The notes: a model not told the origin generated them from the letters alone. Positions 22,859-29,853 are shown, numbered from the stretch's first letter. The stretch: 34,274 bases of DNA from JAJISK01 sp046759865 (GCA_046759865.1 JBHIDB010000004.1:1-34274), one strand, 5' to 3'. A program made the numbers and translations.

Positions 22859-23884
22859 ATGATTCTGAATTCCAGACGCGGCGACGCGGCGTGTGACTGG
22901 CTACGACCGGAGCTGGTCAACAAGTCCTCGGACGTCCTATATCTCCGCATGCTTCGTGAGCTGCAGGACGCCTTCACTGGGGCCGTGGAGAAAGCCGCAA
23001 AGAGCACGGTGAGCGTGAGTACGTCGCCCCGCCCGATGCGCGCGTGGGGTCGGTTCCCCCGTCAGGGGGCTGGATCCGGCGTCGTGATGGACGCGAAAGG
23101 GCACATCCTGACGAATTACCACGTGGTGAAGGGGGCCGAGAGGATCCTCGTCTCGCTCTCAGACGGCGCCGTCGTCGGCGGCCGGGTCATTGGCGGGGAC
23201 GAGGAGACCGATATCGCCGTGGTCAAGGTCGACGAAGAGAAGCTTCAGCCCGCGGACTTCGGCGATTCGGACGCCCTCAAGGTGGGCCAGCCGGTCCTCG
23301 CCATCGGAAACCCCCTCGGGTTGTCGGGCGGCCCGGCCGTGACCTCTGGGGTGGTGAGCTCCCTCCGTCGGAGCCTGCAGGTCAGCAACGGCAACGGCCC
23401 AAAGATGATTCAGACGGATGCGGCGGTCAATCCCGGGAACAGCGGAGGTCCGCTCGTGGACCTCGAGGGGCAGGTCGTGGCGGTCAACACCGCCAACATC
23501 CCCCACGCCGACGGCATTGGGTTCGCCGTGCCAGCCAAGACGGCCTTGCACACGGCGGAACAGATCATCGAGCACGGGCGGGTGCAGCGGCCCTGGCTGG
23601 GCATCGTTGGCTACGATGTGAATCGCCGCGTTGCACGGCACTACGGGCTGAACGCTTCGAAAGGGATCCTCGTGGCCGAGGTCACCTCCGGCGGCCCGGC
23701 CGAAAGTGGGGGACTTCGCGTGGGCGATGTTATCCTCTCCCTGGCCGGGGAAACCCTCGACAGCGTGGGGGACCTGGTGGATCTGTTGCGCGCGCGTGAA
23801 ATTGGAGCGAAAGTCAAAATGGAGGTAGACCGAAATGGACAGTCGATTCAGATCGAGACAGCCCTCGGCACCCGACCCTTTTGA
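22859..23884 (+). CDS. HtrA/DegP-like trypsin-fold serine protease with PDZ domain
   Basis: Protein quality-control protease of 341 residues. The catalytic triad is complete: H88 (LTNYHVVKG), D118 (EETDIAVV) and S195 (NPGNSGGPLV). The oxyanion-loop region LAIGNPLGLSGG and the strand HADGIGFAVP follow the DegP pattern. One PDZ domain occupies about 240-335 (GILVAEVTSGGPAESGGLRV). No signal peptide or membrane anchor is visible at either start, so the protein may work in the cytoplasm, unusual for HtrA. ATG 22859 is chosen because the shared TATA element is 25 nt upstream; ATG 22949 would also keep the protease domain. Divergent from the winged-helix gene. Confidence 0.93.
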   Translation: MILNSRRGDAACDWLRPELVNKSSDVLYLRMLRELQDAFTGAVEKAAKSTVSVSTSPRPMRAWGRFPRQGAGSGVVMDAKGHILTNYHVVKGAERILVSLSDGAVVGGRVIGGDEETDIAVVKVDEEKLQPADFGDSDALKVGQPVLAIGNPLGLSGGPAVTSGVVSSLRRSLQVSNGNGPKMIQTDAAVNPGNSGGPLVDLEGQVVAVNTANIPHADGIGFAVPAKTALHTAEQIIEHGRVQRPWLGIVGYDVNRRVARHYGLNASKGILVAEVTSGGPAESGGLRVGDVILSLAGETLDSVGDLVDLLRAREIGAKVKMEVDRNGQSIQIETALGTRPF

Positions 23885-23951
23885 GCCGGATCCCTGGGAT
23901 CCGTTCGACCCGGCAACCCCTAGCCCTCCCCCTGGCCCGCCAGGTCTCTAG
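23835..23951 (+). CDS. Candidate 38-aa proline-rich small protein overlapping the HtrA 3' end
   Basis: A short frame in +1 relative to HtrA begins within its last 50 nt and runs 67 nt past its stop. The product is rich in Pro and Asp with a DPF/DPW repeat (PDPFEPDPWDPFDP) and ends in PSPPPGPPGL. GGAGGT lies 8 nt before the ATG, ideal for translation. Its repeat also accounts for the palindromic GGATCC pair in the DNA. It could instead be the remains of an HtrA C-terminal extension separated by a frameshift. No recognised family. Confidence 0.4.
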   Translation: MDSRFRSRQPSAPDPFEPDPWDPFDPATPSPPPGPPGL

Positions 23952-23977
23952 GGCAAGTCGTCGTGCCTCGGAGAGGG

Positions 23978-23983
23978 TATAAG
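23978..23983 (+). promoter_or_regulatory. TATA box for the methyltransferase gene
   Basis: TATAAG is a near-consensus box; a start site about 26 nt downstream (near 24006) lies after the first in-frame GTG (23998) and before the TTG at 24037. Confidence 0.5.
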
Positions 23984-24036
23984 CGCAAGCATGGCCTGTG
24001 ACCTCCGGATGTTCCAACCTGCCAGCCTGGGAGGTT

Positions 24037-24624
24037 TTGACTCTGGAATTCTTTGATTCGGCGTATGAAGGGACGCCCCCATGGGACATCGGTCGGCCCC
24101 AGTCTGAGTTCGTTCGCCTCGAGCAGGTGGGGAAGATCCGCAACGCGGTCCTGGACGTGGGGTGTGGAACGGGGGAGAATGCGCTGTACCTCGGAAGGCG
24201 GGGCCATGAAGTATGGGGGGTGGACGCCTCTTCGCGCGCCATCGAGAAAGCGAAGGCGAAGGCCCAGCTTCGGGAAATCCCCGTCACTTTCCTTGTAGGG
24301 GACGCCTTGAGACTGGATCGTCTCGGACGGACCTTCGAGACCGCGATTGACTCCGGCCTGTTTCACACCTTTTCGGATCCGGAACGAGTTCGCTTCCTTG
24401 ACAGCTTGGCGCGTGTTCTTCCTCGGGGTGCCTCCTACTTCATGCTGGCTTTTTGCGAGCAAGAGCCGGCGGATTGGGGGGGTCCACGACGTGTTACGCA
24501 AAAGGAGATTCGGGCCACGTTTCGGGAAGGTTGGACCGTGGAATCCATCCAGCCAGCGAGATTCGACAGCAACATCCATCCCGACGGAGGCCTGGCGTGG
24601 CTATCGAGTGTGACACGCCTCTGA
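24037..24624 (+). CDS. Class I SAM-dependent methyltransferase
   Basis: Rossmann-fold methyltransferase of about 195 residues. The AdoMet-binding motif I is AVLDVGCGTGENALYLGRRG, motif II is EVWGVDASSRAIEKAKAKA, and VTFLVGDALRLD and FETAIDSGLFHTF give the next strands. The N-terminus FFDSAYEGTPPWDIGRPQ is characteristic of a family of small-molecule methyltransferases sometimes annotated as thiopurine- or tellurite-related; the acceptor cannot be named. Start uncertain: GTG 23998 is in frame but precedes the predicted transcription start; TTG 24037 agrees with the family N-terminus, although its GGGAGG is very close (2 nt). Confidence 0.88.
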   Translation: MTLEFFDSAYEGTPPWDIGRPQSEFVRLEQVGKIRNAVLDVGCGTGENALYLGRRGHEVWGVDASSRAIEKAKAKAQLREIPVTFLVGDALRLDRLGRTFETAIDSGLFHTFSDPERVRFLDSLARVLPRGASYFMLAFCEQEPADWGGPRRVTQKEIRATFREGWTVESIQPARFDSNIHPDGGLAWLSSVTRL

Positions 24625-24641
24625 AGTTCTCCAGGCAACCC

Positions 24642-24647
24642 TTATAG
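24642..24647 (+). promoter_or_regulatory. TATA-like box for the GYD-domain gene
   Basis: TTATAG is centred 36 nt before the TTG at 24680, giving a leader of about 10 nt that carries GGGGAG. Confidence 0.45.
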
Positions 24648-24679
24648 ATGCCCACCTTGTCGCCCGCTTGGGGAGAAAC

Positions 24680-24963
24680 TTGCCTACCTACATTCGATTG
24701 GTTCGTATGACCGAGCAGGGACGAAAGGACATGAAGGAGAAGCCCGGGTGGTTGGCGGACGAGGCCGGCCGCATCTTGGAGAACACGGAGGGCGACGCCT
24801 CTCGACATGGGCAACCTTGGGCCGGTACGACTTCATCGTCGTGACAGAGGCGCCCGACGACAAGACGATAATCCAGATCAGCGCGAAAATCGGGGCCCTG
24901 GGTGGGGCTCACGTAGAGACTCTCGCTGCCATTCCGTCGGACGAACTCACGGTCGAAAGCTGA
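24680..24963 (+). pseudogene. GYD-domain protein gene broken by a single-base frameshift
   Basis: GYD proteins are roughly 95-residue cytoplasmic proteins of unknown function with an AsnC-like ferredoxin fold. The N-terminal half reads in one frame from TTG 24680 (PTYIRLVRMTEQGRKDMKEK ... RILENTEG); the C-terminal half continues in another frame (RRLSTWATLGRYDFIVVTEA ... GGAHVETLAAIPSDEL). Joining them at the GGG at 24790-24792 by one extra G restores a full family-length product of about 94 residues. GGGGAG 4 nt before the TTG and a TATA-like box remain intact, so decay would be recent; a sequencing error or programmed -1 shift is also possible. An ATG at 24748 would yield only a truncated C-terminal piece. 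Confidence 0.75.
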
Positions 24964-25027
24964 GCTGGCGACCGCGAAGGGCGAACCCTTCGGCCAGGGA
25001 CCCAAGAATCTCTGCGCTTGGTGAAGA

Positions 25028-25034
25028 TTAATAG
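25028..25034 (+). promoter_or_regulatory. TATA-like box for the second TauE/SafE gene
   Basis: TTAATAG predicts a start site near 25057, which excludes the ATG at 25046 and leaves the GTG at 25073 preceded by GGGAGGT. Confidence 0.5.
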
Positions 25035-25072
25035 CTCCGTTCACGATGCGGACGGTCCCAGAGGGAGGTAGC

Positions 25073-25930
25073 GTGGTCCTCGATCTCCTCATGAGCGACC
25101 TCCTGAGTTTCTGGTGGCTCTTCCCGACGGCCCTTCTCATCGCGGGTGTGGCGATGACCTTCGGGATCGGCGGGGCGATCTTCTTCTCCCCCTTCTTCGT
25201 GATTTTCCTGTCCCTAAGGCCAGAGGTCGCAATCGCCCTGGGTATCCTCGTCGACCTCTTTGCCTTCGCGAGCGGCCTAGCCGGATACGTGCGGAGCCGG
25301 TTGGTCAACTACCACGTCGCGACCAGGCTGCTGCCCTTCGTTGCCGTCTTCGCCCTCGTCGGGGCCTTCGTGGGGAAAGCGCTTCCTCCCAACGTGCTGG
25401 AGTTAACCTTGGCAGCCGCGCTCTTCCTCCTCGCCGCCGCCTTCCTGGGCCGCGAGCGAAGCGTCCACTTCGTGGATCACCCCCTCCATCCGACTCGAAC
25501 CGAGTCCGAGCGGGCCTCCTGGGCGGACTGGTGGCAGGACATCGAGAGGAAACCGCTCCTCTTCGTGACGAGTTCGATTGGCGGGTTGTTTGTGGGTCTA
25601 GTCTCGGCGGGCATCGGCGAGGTGAACGCCTACAACTTCGTCCGCCGGTTGAAGATGGATCCCGCCTTTGCGGCGGGCACGTCGGTCTTCATTATCGCGT
25701 TTACCGCCCTCGTGACGACCCTGTTTAACCTGTCCTTTTTTGCAGGGGCCCGCCCGGAGGACCTGTTGGTCCTGACGCAGATTGCCATTTGGGCCGTCCC
25801 CGGCGTGGTTCTGGGGGCTCAGCTCGGGGTGCGCGTTTCAAAGCGGATTGACCGGCGGAAGGCCCTGCTCACGCTCCCCGTTCTCTTCGCGGCCGTGGGG
25901 ACTCTCACCGTTGTCAATGCCCTCTCGTAG
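25073..25930 (+). CDS. Second TauE/SafE family permease
   Basis: Integral membrane protein, 285 residues from GTG 25073, about eight hydrophobic segments in two halves. The first half has the glycine motif MTFGIGGAIFFSPFFVIF; in the second the equivalent reads VSAGIGEVNAYNFVRR, so the second glycine motif is degenerate. A hydrophilic linker (HPLHPTRTESERASWADW) separates them. It differs clearly from the TauE/SafE protein at 16.7 kb and is probably not a recent duplicate. Anion export is inferred from the family. GTG 25073 has GGGAGGT 3 nt upstream; ATG 25046 would add nine residues but precedes the predicted start site. Confidence 0.87.
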   Translation: MVLDLLMSDLLSFWWLFPTALLIAGVAMTFGIGGAIFFSPFFVIFLSLRPEVAIALGILVDLFAFASGLAGYVRSRLVNYHVATRLLPFVAVFALVGAFVGKALPPNVLELTLAAALFLLAAAFLGRERSVHFVDHPLHPTRTESERASWADWWQDIERKPLLFVTSSIGGLFVGLVSAGIGEVNAYNFVRRLKMDPAFAAGTSVFIIAFTALVTTLFNLSFFAGARPEDLLVLTQIAIWAVPGVVLGAQLGVRVSKRIDRRKALLTLPVLFAAVGTLTVVNALS

Positions 25931-26023
25931 CGGACCGACGCCGAGGGGAGAAAATCCTTAAGGCACATGCAAGACTCTGCCACACGGGGGAGGACCGCCT
26001 GCCTCGAAGGGATTCAGCGGGGG

Positions 26024-26029
26024 TTTATC
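26024..26029 (+). promoter_or_regulatory. TATA-like box for the isochorismatase-family gene
   Basis: TTTATC is centred about 40 nt before the ATG at 26067, predicting a leader near 15 nt. The remaining 136-nt spacer holds nothing else I can support. Confidence 0.45.
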
Positions 26030-26066
26030 GCAGGGACAGCGGTTCGATCCTCCAGGACTGAGAACC

Positions 26067-26681
26067 ATGGGCAAGCTTGCGCTAGAGAAGGGGAGCACGG
26101 CCGTTCTCATCACCGATCCGCAGAACGACTTCTTGTCCGAGGGCGGGGTGGCTTGGAACGACCTCGGCGAACGTGTTAAGGAGACGAAGGTGGTGGAACA
26201 TCTCGTTCAGATTCGGGAGGCCGCGAAGGCCGCGGGAATCCCGGTATTCTACTCCCCGCATTATTACACGGACGAGGAGTTCGAGCGCTGGCAACATCTC
26301 AATTCCATCGACAAATTCATGTTCGAGAGTAAGATGTTCCGGGTAGGCTCATGGGGAGCCGAGTTCCATCCCGACCTGGAACCGGACGAGAACACGGTCG
26401 TCCTTCACTCCCACAAGGGCGCGTCCAACTTTTGGACTGGGGATACAGCACTGCAGCTCCGGCAGCGCGGCATCCAAAACATCATCCTCGCCGGCATGTC
26501 CGCCAATATCTGCACGGAGTCCCACCTTCGCGACGCCGTAGAGAACGGGTTCGACGTCGTCGTGGTAAAGGACGCCACGACGGGGATAAGTCCGGAAGCG
26601 ACCCAGGCAGCCTACACGAACTACGGCTTCATCGCGGAAGAGGTTGTCACGACCGACGAGATCTTGGACCGGCTGAAGTAG
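26067..26681 (+). CDS. Isochorismatase-family cysteine hydrolase
   Basis: Cytoplasmic hydrolase of 204 residues in the family that includes nicotinamidase, isochorismatase and N-carbamoylsarcosine amidase. The catalytic Asp-Lys-Cys set is complete: D17 (LITDPQNDFL), K117 (LHSHKGASNF) and C149 (GMSANICTESHLRDA), with the cis-peptide region AGMSANICT conserved. The insertion around 60-105 (YSPHYYTDEEFERW ... WGAEFHPDL) matches a subgroup of cysteine hydrolases of unknown substrate rather than nicotinamidase, whose metal-site His residues are not obvious. Converges with the HTH-10 regulator gene 37 nt downstream. Confidence 0.9.
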   Translation: MGKLALEKGSTAVLITDPQNDFLSEGGVAWNDLGERVKETKVVEHLVQIREAAKAAGIPVFYSPHYYTDEEFERWQHLNSIDKFMFESKMFRVGSWGAEFHPDLEPDENTVVLHSHKGASNFWTGDTALQLRQRGIQNIILAGMSANICTESHLRDAVENGFDVVVVKDATTGISPEATQAAYTNYGFIAEEVVTTDEILDRLK

Positions 26682-26718
26682 GCAAGTCGAACCCCCGCGC
26701 GGCCAATCCCGTTCAACC

Positions 26719-27408
26719 TCACGATCGCCTTGTGTGCTCACGAAGTTTGAGGAACGGGTAGGAGTTTCGCAAGAGGCGGTGCTGGGCCTTGCGCAGGTGC
26801 TCGCCGAACGTCGACCGCGCCACTCCGAGCCCTTGAGCGATGCGATCCATGTGTGCGGGTGCCGGCACGTCGAACAGGCCTTGTTCGTACGCAAGGACGA
26901 GGCTCCGAACTTGTTTCCGGGTCAAGCCGTCGAAGAGGTGGATGGGTGCCAGTCCCATATGAGGAATGGCATCAAGGCGTTCCCGGGGCCGGTGGGAGAG
27001 CACGCGAACAGCCCCGTCCTTTCGAATTTCGGCCACGAATCGCTGGAGGGGTTTCTTCCCAGACGAGATGACTCGATGCGTCTCCCACCCGTCGTGGTAG
27101 TTGATGGGAGGGATGTGCCAGACCCCTTCCCTATCCGCGATGGACGTGACGGAACGATAGCTCTTGCAGGTGCATTCTCGGGCCATCGTAAGGGCGAAAC
27201 GCCCCTCTCGAAAGACGTCGTAGACGCGGAGGGACTCCTTGGCGGCCTCGAGTAGGGGACCCAGACCATCGGAGTCTGGCATCTCGATCTGCAGCACTTC
27301 AAGGGTCCGGTTGCACCACACAGCCATCTCTGCTTCGGGAAAGGCTACCGAGAGCTCGCAGAATGGACAGGGATGCTGCACCTTGATTGCCGTATCCAGC
27401 AGCGGCAT
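26719..27408 (-). CDS. Bacterioopsin-activator-type HTH-10 regulator with cysteine pairs
   Basis: Transcription regulator of 229 residues from ATG 27408. The C-terminal HTH-10 domain is clear: GLTRKQVRSLVLAYEQGLFD followed by MDRIAQGLGVARSTFGEHLR and KAQHRLLRNSYPFL. The N-terminal sensor part has HPCPFC (C14, C17), a further C32 in AVWCN and a CTCK motif (C79, C81), suggesting metal or redox sensing. Proteins of this class sense varied signals in archaea. The frame is open upstream to 27594, but that region is Arg/Gly/Ser-rich and the fold begins at MPLLDTAIKVQHP. Convergent with the isochorismatase gene. Confidence 0.87.
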   Translation of the reverse strand: MPLLDTAIKVQHPCPFCELSVAFPEAEMAVWCNRTLEVLQIEMPDSDGLGPLLEAAKESLRVYDVFREGRFALTMARECTCKSYRSVTSIADREGVWHIPPINYHDGWETHRVISSGKKPLQRFVAEIRKDGAVRVLSHRPRERLDAIPHMGLAPIHLFDGLTRKQVRSLVLAYEQGLFDVPAPAHMDRIAQGLGVARSTFGEHLRKAQHRLLRNSYPFLKLREHTRRS

Positions 27409-27551
27409 GACCGGCCTATTCCGGACATAGCACTTCAAGCAACACCCGCCCCCAGGGCGGTTCAGTGAACTTCGTTCCCTTCCCCGAACGACACGTGTTC
27501 GAGCCGCCCTAGGGAGGGAGAAACCACGTTTCCCGCGCAGGTTCGTTACTG

Positions 27552-27995
27552 ATGATGATCCCCGTTCCACCGTTTTCCTCCTGGGCGAAGGCACAGCAGC
27601 GTCGTTCCCGAGAGGATAGCCTCGCCGCCTTCATCCGTCTGGAGTTCGGGAAGGCCGACCAGGCTTGGATTCGGACCGAGCTCGGCCGGGCGGTGTCTGA
27701 TTCTCTATGGATCCGTTTAGGGCGATGGCTTCGGCGGTTATTCAACAGAGGCCGGGCGGCCCACGACTCTTCGTCTGAGGTCAGGAGGACAGAACGAGGA
27801 ACTGGAGGGCCGGGACGGGCTCGCGCGCACCGTGTGACAATGAGGCGCGCTGCCGGCGACCCCATCGATCCGCACCTAGCCGGGGACCGTGTCGGGAAGG
27901 GGCCCTGCGTAGAGTTGGTCCTCCCGCCCGGGTTCCGTGAGGAATGCCATGAAGCGGAACGGAGCCCGCCAGAGGACTCGGACGAGACCTCGTAA
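27552..27995 (+). CDS. Doubtful open frame, possible gene remnant
   Basis: No family recognised. The 147-codon frame starts with tandem ATG codons but has no clear ribosome site or TATA box. Its middle part (SLAAFIRLEFGKADQAWIRT, RAVSDSLWIRLGRWLRRLFN) looks protein-like and uses mostly G/C third positions, while the second half is low-complexity and overlaps the 3' end of a convergent winged-helix gene by 120 nt. It may be a short gene with a wrong end, a decayed gene or chance. Apart from it, the gap 27409-27875 holds nothing I can support. Confidence 0.3.
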   Translation: MMIPVPPFSSWAKAQQRRSREDSLAAFIRLEFGKADQAWIRTELGRAVSDSLWIRLGRWLRRLFNRGRAAHDSSSEVRRTERGTGGPGRARAHRVTMRRAAGDPIDPHLAGDRVGKGPCVELVLPPGFREECHEAERSPPEDSDETS

Positions 27996-28226
27996 GGAGA
28001 GATCACGGAGGGCGAGCTCCACCTCCGACGGGGAGTAGCCCTCGGCGTTCTCCAGAAGTTCGTCCTGGGAGAGGATGCCGGCTCCGTCCCGTTTTAGGGT
28101 GTCCAGGATGCGGTGATGGAGCGGGGTGGCGGACCCGTAGGGAAGGGGCGTCCGACTCAGGTCCACCACCTTAATCCCGCCGCTCCTAGGATTGCGTGTG
28201 TCCAGAACCTCTCGCTCGCGGTTCAT
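27876..28226 (-). CDS. Small winged-helix protein
   Basis: A 116-residue protein with a winged-helix-like core: YGSATPLHHRILDTLKRDG, LSQDELLENAEGYSPSEVEL and ALRDLSLRGLVRVLWRAPFR as wing. The N-terminus (LDTRNPRSGGIKVVDLSRTP) is basic. It probably acts as a transcription regulator; no ligand domain follows. The ATG is not preceded by a convincing ribosome site. A perfect 9-bp-arm palindrome (28258-28278) lies about 30-50 nt upstream, between this gene and the divergent META-domain gene, so autoregulation and control of that gene are plausible. Confidence 0.65.
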   Translation of the reverse strand: MNREREVLDTRNPRSGGIKVVDLSRTPLPYGSATPLHHRILDTLKRDGAGILSQDELLENAEGYSPSEVELALRDLSLRGLVRVLWRAPFRFMAFLTEPGREDQLYAGPLPDTVPG

Positions 28227-28257
28227 GCAGCTGAATGTCCTCAGGGAGTACTTGAAC

Positions 28258-28278
28258 CAGGAAGAAAGATTCTTCCTG
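28258..28278. promoter_or_regulatory. Operator-like perfect palindrome
   Basis: CAGGAAGAA-AGA-TTCTTCCTG has two 9-nt arms in perfect inverted repeat with a 3-nt centre. It sits alone between a divergent small winged-helix gene and a META-domain gene. Symmetry and spacing suit a dimeric regulator. Not a terminator: no gene ends here and no T-run follows. Confidence 0.55.
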
Positions 28279-28327
28279 AAGACCGGACCTCGGCAGGCTC
28301 GAAGATAGCCTTGTGGCGACGGGAAGC

Positions 28328-28777
28328 GTGCGAGCCGGTAGAGCGGAGACAGCGAAAGTGGCCGGGGAGGCCTCTATATGGGATTCAGCCTGGAAGCTTC
28401 TCACCTTCGATTCCGGAACTGGGCGTCTCGCTCCACCGCTCCCTGAGACCGAGGTCAATGCTGAGTTCCATAAAGAAGGACGTCTGACAGGGTCCGCCGG
28501 CTGCAACCGTTACGGGACCACCTACGAGACGAAAGGTCCCGCGATGACCGTTAACCCCCTGATCGCCGCGACGCAGATGTGGTGTGGGGATCCTGAAGGA
28601 GTGATGGCGCAAGAAGGCGCATTTCTGCAGGCCTGGGGCCGGGTGGCCTCGTATTCGTTGAATAAGGAGCGTCTGGAACTCGCCAATGCCTCAGGGGCCG
28701 CTATTCTTGTCTTTGTCCCCGGCCCCATCGGAGCACTCCAGCTAGTACGCCCGCGGGACGTTGTGAGGCTCAAATAG
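28328..28777 (+). CDS. META-domain (HslJ-like) protein
   Basis: Contains one META domain over nearly its whole length: WKLLTFDSGTGRL, AEFHKEGRLTGSAGCNRYG, IAATQMWCGDPEGVMAQEGA and FLQAWGRVASYSLNKERLEL, with the diagnostic GCNRY and a second Cys in MWCGDPEG. META/HslJ proteins are usually secreted and linked to stress; here no signal peptide is seen. Start uncertain among in-frame GTG codons at 28313, 28328 and 28358; a weak TATA-like GATAG at 28304 would suit 28328. An out-of-frame ATG at 28378 is not used. Divergent from the small winged-helix gene, with a palindromic operator candidate between. Confidence 0.82.
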   Translation: MRAGRAETAKVAGEASIWDSAWKLLTFDSGTGRLAPPLPETEVNAEFHKEGRLTGSAGCNRYGTTYETKGPAMTVNPLIAATQMWCGDPEGVMAQEGAFLQAWGRVASYSLNKERLELANASGAAILVFVPGPIGALQLVRPRDVVRLK

Positions 28778-28815
28778 GACCCCGGACCTTCGACATCCTG
28801 ACGCAAGGAGGTGGC

Positions 28816-29202
28816 ATGAAGCGAGTGACGGGCATAGGCGGGGTCTTCTTCAAGGCGCAGGATCCCGAGGAGTTGAAGGCGTGGTACGTTCGCCATCTGG
28901 GCCTTCCGGTGCGTACAGAAGGCGACGTGATCTTCGAGTGGCGGGAGCGCGAGGAGCCGGACCGAAGGGGCGCCACCGTATGGGGTCCCTTTCCCCGCGA
29001 GACGGACTATTTCGAGCCCAGTCAGGCACCGTTCATGATCAACTACCGGGTCGCCGACCTCGACGGGTTGCTGGCTCAGCTCCGCAAGGAGGGCGTAGAG
29101 GTCGAAGACCGGGTGGAAGAGTACCCGTACGGGCGTTTCGCCTGGATCATGGACCCCGAAGGAAATCGTGTGGAGCTCTGGGAGCCGCCGGAGGGGTACT
29201 GA
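28816..29202 (+). CDS. VOC family protein (glyoxalase/bleomycin-resistance fold)
   Basis: A 128-residue protein with the paired beta-alpha-beta-beta-beta units of the VOC superfamily: GGVFFKAQDPEELKAWYVRH, LGLPVRTEGDVIFEW, MINYRVADLDGLLAQLRKEG and RFAWIMDPEGNRVELWEPP. The C-terminal metal-ligand Glu (VELWEP) is present; the first ligand position reads F or K rather than His, so metal chemistry is uncertain. Substrate unknown. AAGGAGGTG lies 2 nt before the ATG, a strong though close ribosome site. It is followed at 9 nt by the DNA glycosylase gene tag, suggesting one transcript. Confidence 0.9.
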   Translation: MKRVTGIGGVFFKAQDPEELKAWYVRHLGLPVRTEGDVIFEWREREEPDRRGATVWGPFPRETDYFEPSQAPFMINYRVADLDGLLAQLRKEGVEVEDRVEEYPYGRFAWIMDPEGNRVELWEPPEGY

Positions 29203-29211
29203 GGGAGCAAG

Positions 29212-29808
29212 ATGGACGCGACGTTCCCGGGGGACCACTTGCCTCGATGCGAATGGGGCTTCTCGGAGCCCCTCCTGCTGGCCTACCACGATAAGGAGTG
29301 GGGCCTCCCCCTACACGACGACCGAGCGCTCTACGAGCTTCTGGTCCTCGAGGGGATGCAGGCGGGGTTGAGTTGGATGACGGTCCTCCGAAAGCGGGAG
29401 AGCTTCCGACGCGCGATGGATGGCTTCGATCCCACTCGGGTGGCCCACTATACCCCCCAGGACTTGGATCGCCTCCTGGCCGATGCAGGTATCATCCGGA
29501 ATCGCATGAAGCTCGAGTCGGCAATCACGAACGCGCAACGGCTCCCCGAGCTCCAAGGCGAGTTCGGGTCCTTCGACGACTACCTTTGGCGCTTCGTCGG
29601 GGGCCGCCCCAAGGTGAACGAATTCGAGACCCTCGCAGAAATCCCCCCCGAGTCCGAGGAGTCGAAGGCCATGAGTCAGGACCTGCGTAACCGAGGCTTT
29701 CGATTCGTCGGGCCAACTATATGCTACGCCTTCATGCAGGGCGCGGGCTTGGTCAACGACCATACGACGGGCTGCTTCCGTTATACGGAACTGCGGGGCT
29801 CGCGATGA
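29212..29808 (+). CDS. tag: DNA-3-methyladenine glycosylase I
   Basis: Removes 3-methyladenine from alkylated DNA to start base excision repair. The 198 residues match the family. Zinc-binding residues are C13 (RCEW), H26 (AYHDKEWG), H184 and C188 (VNDHTTGC); the key acidic residue is E47 in LVLEGMQAGLSWMTVL. Other signatures are IIRNRMKLESAITNAQ, GEFGSFDDYLWRF and NRGFRFVGPTICYAFMQ. Members are mostly bacterial, so archaeal copies may reflect old transfer. It shares a transcript with the upstream VOC gene; GAGGGAGC precedes the ATG. Confidence 0.95.
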   Translation: MDATFPGDHLPRCEWGFSEPLLLAYHDKEWGLPLHDDRALYELLVLEGMQAGLSWMTVLRKRESFRRAMDGFDPTRVAHYTPQDLDRLLADAGIIRNRMKLESAITNAQRLPELQGEFGSFDDYLWRFVGGRPKVNEFETLAEIPPESEESKAMSQDLRNRGFRFVGPTICYAFMQGAGLVNDHTTGCFRYTELRGSR

Positions 29809-29824
29809 CGGGTCCAGTGCCCCC

Positions 29825-29831
29825 TTTTTAG
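29825..29831 (+). promoter_or_regulatory. TATA-like box for the epimerase gene
   Basis: TTTTTAG is centred 26 nt before the GTG at 29854, so the message should be leaderless. Confidence 0.5.
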
Positions 29832-29853
29832 GAACTCCTTCGTTCCCCCCAAG

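Noticed and set aside
23887..23903. CGGATCC-CTG-GGATCCG inverted repeat after HtrA as a terminator
   Set aside because: No T-run follows, and the repeat is explained by the Asp-Pro repeat of the overlapping small frame.
26038..26056. T-arm-like GGTTCGATCC before the isochorismatase-family gene
   Set aside because: No cloverleaf can be built upstream; the stretch is the short leader after a TATA-like box.
27509..28006. Minus-strand 165-codon frame in the poorly annotated gap
   Set aside because: Ser/Arg/Pro-rich composition, overlap with the winged-helix gene in another frame, and no start signals suggest a shadow.
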